Shown here one piece after another: positions 52,424-61,141 of a stretch of DNA of 64,000 bases (positions are counted from its first letter, which is position 1; the number at the start of each line of letters is the position of its first letter). The stretch spans positions 1-64,000 of the forward strand of contig NZ_CAJYGQ010000004.1 of the NCBI RefSeq assembly GCF_913773635.1, in the 5' to 3' direction. The notes under the pieces are model-generated. The model made no database searches, was not told the DNA's origin, and worked only from the letters and a program-made list of their open reading frames with translations. The stretch comes from an uncultured Mucilaginibacter sp. (GTDB taxonomy: Bacteria; Bacteroidota; Bacteroidia; Sphingobacteriales; Sphingobacteriaceae). The translations under genes and the position numbers were made by a program.

Positions 52424-52963
52424 ATGAAAGATATAATGCGTATTAAGTGTTTGCTGTCTGCCGACATCGAAATGCTTTTAAACCAACAAATAAAGAAAGA
52501 AGCACATTCATCAGCTATGTACCTGGCGATGGCTTCATGGTGTAATCAAAATGGCTTTGATTATTCATCTGACTACTTTTTTAAACAGTCGGGCGAGGAG
52601 CGGGAGCATCAGCTTAAACTTTTTAAATACGTATTGGACATGGGGGGTCGCGCGGTATCTCCAGATGTTAACGGTATTAAGCAGGAGTACACTACCTTCC
52701 GTGAGGTATTTGAAGATGCTTTAGACGCAGAGGTTGCTATTACCCAATCATTCAAAAACATTGCAGCTGCTTGTATGAAAGAACAAGACTTTGTTACGTT
52801 CGAATTTTTGAACTGGTTTATGAAAGAGCAACGCGAGGAAGAGTACAAAGCCCGCCGTGCACTGGAGTTATTTGAAGTTATTGGTGAAGAAGGTACCGGA
52901 CGCTGGGAAATTGACAAACACGTTAATAAAATTAAGTACGACAGCGAAACTGCCGGAGAATAA
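52424..52963 (+). CDS. Non-heme ferritin
   Basis: The 179-residue protein has the ferritin di-iron pattern: Glu in QQIKKEAHSSAMYLAM, EEREHQLKLF, then EVAITQSFKN and FLNWFMKEQREEEYKA. It stores iron as a 24-mer. The start could be 52436 (MRIKCLLS) rather than 52424. The promoter carries an operator-like palindrome, so regulation by iron or redox state is plausible. Confidence 0.95.
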   Translation: MKDIMRIKCLLSADIEMLLNQQIKKEAHSSAMYLAMASWCNQNGFDYSSDYFFKQSGEEREHQLKLFKYVLDMGGRAVSPDVNGIKQEYTTFREVFEDALDAEVAITQSFKNIAAACMKEQDFVTFEFLNWFMKEQREEEYKARRALELFEVIGEEGTGRWEIDKHVNKIKYDSETAGE

Positions 52964-52984
52964 ATATTTACAGAACTATTATTG

Positions 52985-53014
52985 AAGAGCCGATGCGTAA
53001 GCACCGGTTCTTTT
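52985..53014 (+). terminator. Ferritin terminator
   Basis: AAGAGCCG...CGGTTCTT with inner TGC-GTAA-GCA (GNRA-type loop) is followed by TT-rich sequence, 20 bases after the ferritin stop. Confidence 0.8.
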
Positions 53015-53125
53015 CGTTTTATACGTAGCGTTAGATTATGAAGCGGGAAATAAAATGCATCAAGCAAGTGGTTATTTAATGATGAAGATGTAGGTAACTA
53101 GTTACCTATTTAATTGAATGTAGTT

Positions 53126-53155
53126 TTTGGTTAAAAACTTATTGTTTTAGCTTTG
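53126..53155 (+). promoter_or_regulatory. Consensus promoter of the GNAT gene
   Basis: TTTG (53126-53129), 18 bases, TAGCTTTG (53148-53155) matches the Bacteroidetes consensus. The ATG follows at 53164, so the leader is only a few bases. Confidence 0.65.
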
Positions 53156-53163
53156 CGCTTCAA

Positions 53164-53844
53164 ATGAGTGATGTTTTATATAATCCGGGCTGGAACGCTT
53201 TAGTCACCGGAAATGCGGCTTTAGCTAAAGGCCATGGTGACGTTAGGTACTTTGATGCAGAGGTGTCGCCCATTATTGGTTTAGCCAATTTTAACGAATT
53301 GCTTTTAAATGATTTGTATAATCAAATTCCGGATAATACGCCGCGTGTTGTATTTACTCCGGAAGACATTGTTATACCACCATCCTGGAAATTACTGAGG
53401 TATATGACCGGCTATCAAATGGTTTGGGAAAAGCCGGCTAACACAGCATTGGATGATGACATCATACATTCGTTAACACATGAGCATGTACCTCAAATGC
53501 TCGAGCTTACTCAACTTACTGTTCCCGGTCCTTTTTCAACCCGCACTATTGAATTTGGTTACTATGAAGGAATATTTGAGGATGAAAAATTGGTTGCTAT
53601 GGCTGGTCAACGCCTTAACCCGGGCATGTTCACCGAAATAAGCGCCGTTTGTACGCATCCACAATATTTGGGCAAGAGCTACGCACGCAAGCTGTTATTA
53701 AGCCAGGTCAGCCGCATGCTTGCCGCTGGTAACCTGCCGTTTTTACATGTAAGAGATGATAATGAACGCGCTGTAAATGTTTATAAGCATTTGGGTTTTA
53801 AAATAAGTTCTGTTATGAATTTCCATTTTATTGAAAAAGCATAG
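53164..53844 (+). CDS. GNAT acetyltransferase (FR47-like)
   Basis: The 226-residue protein has a divergent N-terminal half and a C-terminal GNAT fold of the FR47 type: ISAVCTHPQYLGKSYARKLL (acetyl-CoA loop) and NERAVNVYKHLGFKI. The substrate is unknown. It is monocistronic with its own consensus promoter. Confidence 0.87.
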   Translation: MSDVLYNPGWNALVTGNAALAKGHGDVRYFDAEVSPIIGLANFNELLLNDLYNQIPDNTPRVVFTPEDIVIPPSWKLLRYMTGYQMVWEKPANTALDDDIIHSLTHEHVPQMLELTQLTVPGPFSTRTIEFGYYEGIFEDEKLVAMAGQRLNPGMFTEISAVCTHPQYLGKSYARKLLLSQVSRMLAAGNLPFLHVRDDNERAVNVYKHLGFKISSVMNFHFIEKA

Positions 53845-53993
53845 ACAATAATCAAATGTTTGCTTGGTGATTATAAGACGATATAATTGTGTTTTTTAGC
53901 TGTAACCTACCTGTGTAATTAAAAGTTTACTTTTAAACCAATGGTTAATATTAGTGATTTTATGTAGTTTCGTTCACGAGTTTAACTTAAGCC

Positions 53994-55013
53994 ATGAATA
54001 AAACATTATTCCTCCTTGGTGCAATGGCATTGTTTACTGCCTGCAAAAAAACAAACGTATCAAACGCTGAAAATGCCAATCCTGAAAATATAAAAGACGT
54101 CAAATTTAGCCTGAGTAAACTTGCGTTCAGCCCCGTTAAACAAGGAAATGGCGATTATAACTATGTCGGTTACGGATACGACATAACCGGTAAGTATGCT
54201 GATGTTAATTCAGTTATGGAACCTGTATTTAACGTGCCTGCCTTTGCAGCTGCATATCCACAACGCATTGATGTTGGCCGTAGCACTTCAGGCGGATTCA
54301 GAACGCTTTATGCTGAAAATGCTGATGATTTCCTTACTCAAATGACACAGCGATTTGATAAAGGGCAAACCAGCAGACTTTTTGTTAAAACGCTTACTAA
54401 TGTGTATCCCGGCGATGATGTCCTTGCAAATAAATATATATATGCGCAGTATGACTACACCGTTATATCGAAAACAATTAAAGCTTACTTAATAGACGAA
54501 ACTGCAAAGCGGTATTTATCAGCTGAATTTCGGAATGATGTAAAGGGCCTAGCTGCCAAAAATTTAGTCAAAAAATACGGTACTCATGTTTTATCACAAT
54601 TAAGTTTGGGAGCAAAATTCAACGTGTTTTATCAGGCTAAAACTTCTGATAGCCGTAAGCTGCATTCAGCTATGGTGGGCTTTACCTATGCTTTAAATAA
54701 TGTGTTTTCCACCCTGTCAGGTTATTTGGATGATCTTAAAGCCGCTGATGTGAATGCTATTTCTGAGCCAAATCTTATTTATGAGGCCATTGGTGGCGAT
54801 GCAGCAGCAATAGTCAATAAAGAAACGGCAAAGGGAACAGTTGTATGGTTTCATGATTGGGTTAAAACCTGTACTAATGACAAAGCAGTTTTTGTTGAAA
54901 TTTTGCCAAAGGGTTTAATACCATTATATGACCTGATTGATGATGAGGCAAAAAAAACAGAAGTGAAAAATTACATTACTTCTTACATCGAGCAAAGCCA
55001 CGTTAAATCTTAA
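53994..55013 (+). CDS. MACPF-domain lipoprotein
   Basis: The signal ends in LFTACKK, a lipobox. The central part carries the membrane-attack-complex/perforin signature NLVKKYGTHVLSQLSLGAKF around residues 185-205 and flanking membrane-insertion-like segments. Bacteroidetes MACPF proteins include the BSAP antimicrobial toxins of Bacteroides. At 339 residues this is mainly the MACPF domain, with little room for a separate targeting domain. No immunity gene is obvious. Whether it forms pores is not shown. Confidence 0.82.
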   Translation: MNKTLFLLGAMALFTACKKTNVSNAENANPENIKDVKFSLSKLAFSPVKQGNGDYNYVGYGYDITGKYADVNSVMEPVFNVPAFAAAYPQRIDVGRSTSGGFRTLYAENADDFLTQMTQRFDKGQTSRLFVKTLTNVYPGDDVLANKYIYAQYDYTVISKTIKAYLIDETAKRYLSAEFRNDVKGLAAKNLVKKYGTHVLSQLSLGAKFNVFYQAKTSDSRKLHSAMVGFTYALNNVFSTLSGYLDDLKAADVNAISEPNLIYEAIGGDAAAIVNKETAKGTVVWFHDWVKTCTNDKAVFVEILPKGLIPLYDLIDDEAKKTEVKNYITSYIEQSHVKS

Positions 55014-55110
55014 AAAGCTGTGTGGAGTTAAGGTGGTCCAATCATCGATAATTTAGAACGTTCCTTAGTTTTGGCTTTTGTTTTGCAACGAAATTGATAA
55101 AACATCTACA

Positions 55111-55338
55111 ATGACATTACAAGAAAGAATTAAGGAAAAAATAACCGGCCAATTAAAGGATAATGTTGACGAGCAAAATGCCGATACGCTTAGCCAGTTG
55201 CTCACCGCTGATGTAAAATATATTGCTACAGCATTTGCCGAGTATGGAAGCAAGCACCCGGAACTGGAAGTGCATGAATTATTTGATGAATGGTTCAAAA
55301 ATCATTTTACCGATCCTCAGATAAAAACGTTTGAATAA
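55111..55338 (+). CDS. Small hypothetical protein
   Basis: The ATG at 55111 gives 75 residues: a soluble, acidic, helical protein (MTLQERIKEKITGQLKDNVD, later HELFDEWFKNHF). It has no signal or known motif. TAGTTTTG at 55066-55073 is a possible -7 box. It ends at a strong bidirectional terminator. I cannot assign a function. Confidence 0.65.
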   Translation: MTLQERIKEKITGQLKDNVDEQNADTLSQLLTADVKYIATAFAEYGSKHPELEVHELFDEWFKNHFTDPQIKTFE

Positions 55339-55359
55339 AAGAAATTATTATAAATATAA

Positions 55360-55407
55360 AAAAGGTGGGCAGCTAAATCTGAGAATCAGAAGAGCTGCCC
55401 ACCTTTT
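55360..55407. terminator. Bidirectional terminator
   Basis: AAAAGGTGGGCAGCT (55360-55374) is perfectly complementary to 55393-55407. It separates convergent genes ending at 55338 and 55416. Confidence 0.92.
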
Positions 55408-55415
55408 GACTTTTA

Positions 55416-57677
55416 TTAGTATTCGATAACTATTTCTTCGTTACTAAAGTCGAGCTTGTTTAAGTGTATGGCATCATCAAAGCCATGTAACACTAATTCA
55501 AGAAGATTATATTTCGACTCGTAATTGCCCTCAGCAGCCGAAATCTTTATAGTTTTTTCATTCGGGTTAAAGGTTATCGAACGTTTATGATAATTTCCGG
55601 CTTCGTAATCATAGGTATTACCATCATCTTCGTAATACACAAAGTAATTATCCTCTGCGCTATTCCAAACATGCAAAATTAGCGTGCCATCAACTGAATG
55701 CTGTGTGCTTTGCGTTACATTTTGCATAGGCACAATTGCACCTGCTTTTGCAAACACCGGCATATCGCTTAATGGTGCATCAACTGTATACTCGCGTCCG
55801 CCTGTGTATTTTTCATCAGTGCCAAGCCTGTACCAATCGCCGCAAGGTAAATATACCGTTGCTGTCAATTCCGTGCTTATAACAGGTGCAACCAATAAAC
55901 CGTCGCCAAATAAAAACTGATTTTGATAATCCTCGTAATAAACGGCCTTATCATGCGTGTAGTCAATGGCCAGTGTACGGCACACAGGTAAGCCACTTTG
56001 TGTAGTTTGGTAAAATGCCGAATAAAGGTACGGTAGCAAACGATAACGATCTTCAATAAACTTGCGTATGAGGTTGAGGTTCTCCTCACCATATTGCCAT
56101 GGTTCCCTAAAGTCAGAATCTTTGATAGAATGATTGCGATACATAGGGGTATACATACCTAAGTTGTTCCAACGTACCATCATCTCGGGGGTGGGGTTAC
56201 CGCTGAAACCGCCAATATCAACACCAACAAAAGCCATTCCGCTTACGCCTAAACTATTTACCAGCCGGGCTCCCAATAGTAAGTGCTCATCGGTAGCCGT
56301 ATTATCGCCCGTCCACACGGCCGAATAGCGCTGCGTGCCTGAGTAAGCAGCGCGTGTTAATACAAATGGCCTTTTGTTTCCTAATATTTTACGGGTACCA
56401 TCATAAGTGGCACGTGCCATTTGCATGCCATATACGTTACGTACCTCAGGCATAAATTTGTCTCCAAATTTTACTATCCACGGCATGTTCTGGTTCCACA
56501 CTGCGGGCTCGTTCATATCGTTCCAAAACCCTTCAACTCCAGGTTCGGTTAAAGCAGTAAAGGCAGCGCCCCACCACTCGCGCACATCCTCTCTGAAAAA
56601 ATCGGGGAAGTGACAGCGGCCGGGCCAAACCTCGCCTATATAATTTTCACCGTTAGGGTAGGTAGCAAAGTAGCCGCGTTCAACACCTTCGTCATACTGC
56701 TGGTAGCCTTCTTCAACTTTAATACCCGGATCAACAATGGTCACCAATTTAAAGTTCATTGCTTTTAGCTTATCAATGAATGCTTTTGAATCAGGAAAGG
56801 TCTCGTTATTCCAGGTAAAAATTTTAAAGCCTTCCATGTAATCAATGTCGCAATACATTACATCAGCTGGTACGTTATGTTCCCTGAATTTTGCTGCAAC
56901 ATCTAACACTTCCTGCGCGCTCATGTAGCTCCAGCGGCATTGCTGGTAACCCAGGCTCCATAGGGGAGGCATTTCCATACGACCGGTTAGCCAGGTATAG
57001 TCTTGAATAATGCCTGCTACCGTTTGCGCACCAAAAAAATAATAATTCAAATCGCCATCATCAGCTCCAAGCCAAATAAACTGATCATCGCAAGATGCGG
57101 CGAAATCAAAATAACTTTTGTGTGTATTATCTAAAAAGAACCCGTAAGTAAGCTCGCTGTGTATGCCTATAAAGAAAGGAAAGGTTTCATACAAAGGGTC
57201 GGTTTTAGGGGTATGGTCAGATGCATCCGTATTCCAATTGGTAAAAGAACTGGCACGGCGGTTAAGGTTACCCACCTTTTCACCCAAACCAATAAAGTGC
57301 TCCTCGGGCTGTAACTCCCTATAATTAATTACACGACTGTTTTGCCAGTTGGTACCAAAGCGGTCGTCATCTTTACTAAGTAGCTTTCCGTCTGGTGTAT
57401 AAAATGCAAAACGTAATGGTGTTTTATTAATGCGTAGGGTAAGTGCCGTTGTTTCGATGATAATCTCGGCGTCTGTTTCCTCGTAAGCCAGGCTGTTTTC
57501 GGGTTGTCTGATTACAGCAAATGACTCATCAGCATCTGCTGGCTGGCGGGTAATATTTACCCTAATGATTGATGGGCTGTAAACAGTAACGTGTGCCTCA
57601 GCTTCAGCAGCTTTTATAATTAACTTGTTGTTTTGCTGTACAACGCTTTGGGAAGGGCCTAATACTTTAAAATCCAT
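55416..57677 (-). CDS. Glycoside hydrolase family 31 (alpha-glucosidase type)
   Basis: The 753-residue protein has the GH31 nucleophile motif EGFWNDMNEPAVW, the acid/base region SAVWTGDNTATDEHL, and an early GLGEKVGNLNRRA. A DUF5110-like C-terminal beta domain follows. No signal peptide is seen, so it is probably cytoplasmic and acts on imported oligosaccharides. It stands alone, without SusC/SusD or a sugar regulator beside it. Confidence 0.95.
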   Translation of the reverse strand: MDFKVLGPSQSVVQQNNKLIIKAAEAEAHVTVYSPSIIRVNITRQPADADESFAVIRQPENSLAYEETDAEIIIETTALTLRINKTPLRFAFYTPDGKLLSKDDDRFGTNWQNSRVINYRELQPEEHFIGLGEKVGNLNRRASSFTNWNTDASDHTPKTDPLYETFPFFIGIHSELTYGFFLDNTHKSYFDFAASCDDQFIWLGADDGDLNYYFFGAQTVAGIIQDYTWLTGRMEMPPLWSLGYQQCRWSYMSAQEVLDVAAKFREHNVPADVMYCDIDYMEGFKIFTWNNETFPDSKAFIDKLKAMNFKLVTIVDPGIKVEEGYQQYDEGVERGYFATYPNGENYIGEVWPGRCHFPDFFREDVREWWGAAFTALTEPGVEGFWNDMNEPAVWNQNMPWIVKFGDKFMPEVRNVYGMQMARATYDGTRKILGNKRPFVLTRAAYSGTQRYSAVWTGDNTATDEHLLLGARLVNSLGVSGMAFVGVDIGGFSGNPTPEMMVRWNNLGMYTPMYRNHSIKDSDFREPWQYGEENLNLIRKFIEDRYRLLPYLYSAFYQTTQSGLPVCRTLAIDYTHDKAVYYEDYQNQFLFGDGLLVAPVISTELTATVYLPCGDWYRLGTDEKYTGGREYTVDAPLSDMPVFAKAGAIVPMQNVTQSTQHSVDGTLILHVWNSAEDNYFVYYEDDGNTYDYEAGNYHKRSITFNPNEKTIKISAAEGNYESKYNLLELVLHGFDDAIHLNKLDFSNEEIVIEY

Positions 57678-57786
57678 ATAGGGTTACAATATCTGGTGAA
57701 TATAACTACTTAACCGAAATTTGAACAGCTACCAGAAGGTGATAGTTTGATAAAACAGAAAATTGAGCGTATTGCATTATGAAATG

Positions 57787-58368
57787 CTAAAAACGGACCT
57801 CAAATGTTCCGTCTTTAATGATTATGGAATCTTGCAGGTTCTTCTCATTATACAATACACCATTTAGTTTTCCGCCCACGTACGGAACCATACTGCCATA
57901 CGGATACTCATATCTTGTAATTTCAACTTCAAACGGTTTTTTTGCAGTATTAGCCGAGTACGATATATTACTATTACGTAATGAGATTAAAGACTTGTAG
58001 GGAGGATAATCTTTGTTCTCGCCAGTTATAAGGAATTCCCCTTTTTTTACATTTTCAACTTGAACACGAAGTCGTGCCTGTGCTGAAATTGGTGATATAT
58101 CCGCCGGGAGGATAACGTCAACCGTGTATATGCTTTTTTCAGTACCATCGCCATTGCCTAAGCCCGTCCACTGGCCGGTTAATTGAGTTCGGTTTCTATC
58201 CCGGGTGTTTTCAATCGAAATCTCCTTGCCGGCAATATTTGCCTTAAAGTGTTGTACAAACTCTTCAGGTTGCGGTTTAGCAACCCTGGTTTTCGAACAA
58301 GACGTAATGCTTAAAGCTGCAGATAAGGTTAAGCTCATATTCAGGAGCGCAATTCGTGTATTTATCAT
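57787..58368 (-). CDS. Putative lipoprotein, unknown function
   Basis: The start ATG 58368 gives 193 residues; a TTG ten codons upstream is less likely. The lipobox LSITSC ends the signal. The rest is a beta-rich domain I do not recognise (HFKANIAGKEISIENT, YTVDVILPADISPIS, FEVEITRYEYPYG). It is divergent from the FadR-type gene, and the big palindrome at 58467-58521 lies between them, so joint control is possible. Confidence 0.75.
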   Translation of the reverse strand: MINTRIALLNMSLTLSAALSITSCSKTRVAKPQPEEFVQHFKANIAGKEISIENTRDRNRTQLTGQWTGLGNGDGTEKSIYTVDVILPADISPISAQARLRVQVENVKKGEFLITGENKDYPPYKSLISLRNSNISYSANTAKKPFEVEITRYEYPYGSMVPYVGGKLNGVLYNEKNLQDSIIIKDGTFEVRF

Positions 58369-58466
58369 GTGATTGCTATTTGGTCGAATATAAGACAATG
58401 TTTTGGAAGGTAAAATTAAATTAATTATTAAGCAACAAGGCCAATATTTGAGTCAAGAAAAGAAAT

Positions 58467-58521
58467 AAACGAATACAAACATATGATGTTTAAGAAAAAC
58501 ATCATATGTTTGTATTCGTTT
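58467..58521. promoter_or_regulatory. 25-bp perfect palindrome, likely operator
   Basis: 58467-58491 is exactly complementary to 58497-58521 with a 5-base centre (AAGAA). Each arm contains CATATG and, read outward, TATGTTTG, which matches the -7 consensus TAnnTTTG (plus strand 58505-58512; minus strand 58483-58476). It lies just before the FadR-type gene and 100 bases from the divergent lipoprotein gene, so it could control both. Confidence 0.75.
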
Positions 58522-58529
58522 TGAAAAAC

Positions 58530-59183
58530 ATGGACGCCCGTATTAAACTCAGCGACCGCATTAGCCGGTTAATAAAAGATGATATTACTAAAGGTAAATA
58601 TAAACCAGGTGACAAAATACCGGCAGAGCCTGATTTGATGAAGCTTTACGAGGTAGGGCGTTCAACCATACGGGAAGCAATCAAGGCGTTAGCCATGGCT
58701 GGGGTAGTACGGGTACAACAGGGGATAGGTACGGTGGTGAATGCGGTTGATGACAATGAACCAATTGACAATAAATTGCGTCGTGCCGATTTTGATGAAA
58801 TCAATGCGGTAAGACAAATGCTTGATAAGGAAATTGTAAGCCTTGCCGTGGAAAACCACAGCCATGAGCAATTGCAGCAAATGCAGCAACATTTACAAAG
58901 CCGTAAAGACGCTATTGAACGCAACGACAGACAGGCGTGTATGGACGCTGATATTGCATTTCATACTACCATTGCCAGGGCAACGGGCAACAGCGTACTC
59001 TTTAACCTTTACACAAGTTTCAGCAACGTAATACGCGATTTTTTTTTAAAGCGGGAGCCACAGGGAATAGGCCGGTTTGCCATGAGCCACCATTTGCATG
59101 AGCAATTATACAATGCTATAAAATCAAGAAAACAAAAGGCAGCGCGCTTGGCGATGCAACAAATACTTAATAATAACTACTAA
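58530..59183 (+). CDS. GntR/FadR-type transcriptional regulator
   Basis: ATG 58530 (MDARIKLSDRISRLI) gives 217 residues; an ATG at 58506 lies inside the palindrome and is less likely. The winged helix (KYKPGDKIPAEPDLMKLYEV then GRSTIREAIKALAMAGVVRV) is followed by an FCD effector domain (VRQMLDKEIVSLAVEN, ACMDADIAFHTTIARATGNS). FadR-type proteins sense small acids or metabolites. It leads an operon with the TSUP transporter and probably binds the upstream palindrome. Confidence 0.93.
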   Translation: MDARIKLSDRISRLIKDDITKGKYKPGDKIPAEPDLMKLYEVGRSTIREAIKALAMAGVVRVQQGIGTVVNAVDDNEPIDNKLRRADFDEINAVRQMLDKEIVSLAVENHSHEQLQQMQQHLQSRKDAIERNDRQACMDADIAFHTTIARATGNSVLFNLYTSFSNVIRDFFLKREPQGIGRFAMSHHLHEQLYNAIKSRKQKAARLAMQQILNNNY

Positions 59184-59194
59184 ACAAATTATAT

Positions 59195-60028
59195 ATGACA
59201 ATACTAACATTCACCATAATATTGCTGTTGGGATCGTACTTGGCAGGGTTGCTTGGCTCGCTCACCGGGCTGGGTGGCGGTGTAGTGGTTATTCCGCTGC
59301 TAACATTAGTTTTTGGTGTTGATATTAGGTATGCCATTGGTGCTGCACTGCTTGCATCCATTGCAACCTCATCGGGAGCGGCTACGGCATATGTTAAAGA
59401 GGGTATTACTAACATTAGGCTAGGTATGTTTCTTGAAATAGCTACAACAATTGGTGCCGTTATTGGTGCCCTGTTGGCAGTTTACACGCCTGTTAATATC
59501 ATTGCAATCATGTTTGGCTCGGTGCTTATTTTTTCGGCAGCCATGACGTTGCGTAAAAAAAATCAGGAAGCTTTAACCGAGGGTAGCAAGCTTTCTTATT
59601 TGCTCAAACTTAATGGCAGCTATCCTACCAAAGACGGTGTAGTGAGTTACAAATTGAAGAACATAGGTGTCGGCTTTTCAATAATGACTGTTGCCGGGGT
59701 AATATCGGGGCTGTTGGGCATAGGTTCGGGTGCGCTTAAAGTTTTGGCTATGGATACAGCCATGCGTATACCATTTAAGGTTAGTACTACCACCAGCAAT
59801 TTTATGATAGGCGTTACGGCTGCGGCAAGTGCCGTAGTGTATCTTCAACGCGGTTATATGGATCCGGGTATAGGCTTTCCGGTTATACTGGGTGTACTTG
59901 CAGGTGCCTTTACAGGCTCAAAATTACTGGCACGCATCAATCCGCAAACCCTGCGAATTATTTTTTGTGTAGCCATAGTATTTGTAGCACTGCAAATGAT
60001 TTATAACGGTATTCAGCACAAGTTTTAA
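59195..60028 (+). CDS. TauE/SafE (TSUP) family membrane transporter
   Basis: The 277-residue protein has about eight membrane helices and the TSUP repeats LLGSLTGLGGGVVVIPLLTL and GLLGIGSGALKVLAMD. The family exports sulfite, sulfoacetate or related organic anions. It starts 11 bases after the regulator and is followed by a DUF1634 gene, a standard partner of TSUP transporters. Confidence 0.93.
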   Translation: MTILTFTIILLLGSYLAGLLGSLTGLGGGVVVIPLLTLVFGVDIRYAIGAALLASIATSSGAATAYVKEGITNIRLGMFLEIATTIGAVIGALLAVYTPVNIIAIMFGSVLIFSAAMTLRKKNQEALTEGSKLSYLLKLNGSYPTKDGVVSYKLKNIGVGFSIMTVAGVISGLLGIGSGALKVLAMDTAMRIPFKVSTTTSNFMIGVTAAASAVVYLQRGYMDPGIGFPVILGVLAGAFTGSKLLARINPQTLRIIFCVAIVFVALQMIYNGIQHKF

Positions 60029-60045
60029 TTAAAGAAATTTTGAAT

Positions 60046-60444
60046 ATGAAAAATATATTTACGGCCATGTGGGGCGATAAGGATGTGGAGCTGGTTGTGG
60101 GGCGGCTGTTGCGTTACGGCGTTGTTACCGCAAGTGTGGTAGCATTGGCAGGTGGTATAATGTACCTGTTGCTGCACGGTAGTGGGCCTGTACCACAATA
60201 CGGCAACTTTATTGGCGAAGGAGCAGGCTACACAACCTTCAACGGCATATTTAAAGGTGCATTGGCATTAAATGCTACCGAGGTAATTCAACTAGGCGTG
60301 TTAATTTTAATTGCCACGCCAATACTTAGGGTCATCTTCTCCTTACTGGCTTTCATTCTGGAAAAAGACAAGCTGTACATATTTATTACCCTGATTGTAC
60401 TCTGCGTAATTATGACAAGTATTTTTGGCGGGTTGAAAGTTTAG
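60046..60444 (+). CDS. DUF1634 membrane protein
   Basis: The 132-residue protein (ATG 60046; a TTG two codons upstream is possible) has three membrane helices and begins with ELVVGRLLRYGVVTASVVAL, typical of DUF1634. The family occurs next to TSUP exporters and is thought to be an accessory subunit. It is 17 bases downstream of the TSUP gene. Confidence 0.88.
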   Translation: MKNIFTAMWGDKDVELVVGRLLRYGVVTASVVALAGGIMYLLLHGSGPVPQYGNFIGEGAGYTTFNGIFKGALALNATEVIQLGVLILIATPILRVIFSLLAFILEKDKLYIFITLIVLCVIMTSIFGGLKV

Positions 60445-60495
60445 GTAGTTAGTTTTGACAGTGGTGCTTAACCAACCCTTTAAAGTTTTCATTAT

Positions 60496-61056
60496 ATGAG
60501 AATGTTAAAATTTATATACATTATACTGTTCACTTTTGCCGGTTCCATGACATTTGCGCAACAGCAAAAGGGTGGTGATGATTTGCGCATCATAATTATG
60601 CGCCATGCCGAAAAACCGGCAAATGGCGATAATTTATCTTGTAAAGGCTTTAACCGTGCCATGATGTTACCGGGCGTGCTTGTAAAAAAGTTTGGAGTGC
60701 CACGTTACGTTTATGTGCCATCACTATCAACAGGTAAGGCAACCAAAAGCGGGCGTATGCTGCAAACTGTTTGGCCCTTGGCAACCAAATACAATTTAAC
60801 GGTTAACAGCAAGTTTGATGTAGAAAACACTAAAGCTCTTGCCAAAAATATAAGCAACAAAACGGGGACCGTACTGGTAGTTTGGGAACACAATGCCATT
60901 CGTAAAATTATAGCTGCCTTGGGTGTAAAAGCCGATAAGCTTAAATGGAAAGGTAACGATTATGACAGCTTATGGATAGTCTCAATTCATAACGGGAAAG
61001 CCAGCCTGCAACAAAGCGCGCAGGGTATTAATGTACCGGATGGGTGCAGGTTTTGA
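60496..61056 (+). CDS. Secreted histidine phosphatase family protein
   Basis: A signal peptide (MRMLKFIYIILFTFAGSMTF) precedes a small histidine-phosphatase domain with RIIIMRHAEKPANGD (phospho-His) and the second His in VVWEHNAIRKI. The length is 186 residues. The substrate is unknown; a periplasmic place is inferred. It lies at the end of the regulator-TSUP operon, 51 bases after DUF1634. Confidence 0.85.
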   Translation: MRMLKFIYIILFTFAGSMTFAQQQKGGDDLRIIIMRHAEKPANGDNLSCKGFNRAMMLPGVLVKKFGVPRYVYVPSLSTGKATKSGRMLQTVWPLATKYNLTVNSKFDVENTKALAKNISNKTGTVLVVWEHNAIRKIIAALGVKADKLKWKGNDYDSLWIVSIHNGKASLQQSAQGINVPDGCRF

Positions 61057-61082
61057 ATGCTTATTGAAAACATTGCCACAAA

Positions 61083-61113
61083 AAAATCCCGCCTTGTATA
61101 GGGGCGGGATTTT
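61083..61113. terminator. Bidirectional terminator
   Basis: AAAATCCCGCC (61083-61093) pairs perfectly with GGCGGGATTTT (61103-61113), between convergent genes ending at 61056 and 61142. Confidence 0.92.
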
Positions 61114-61141
61114 ATATTTAAAAGTAAGTTTTTGAAAATTG

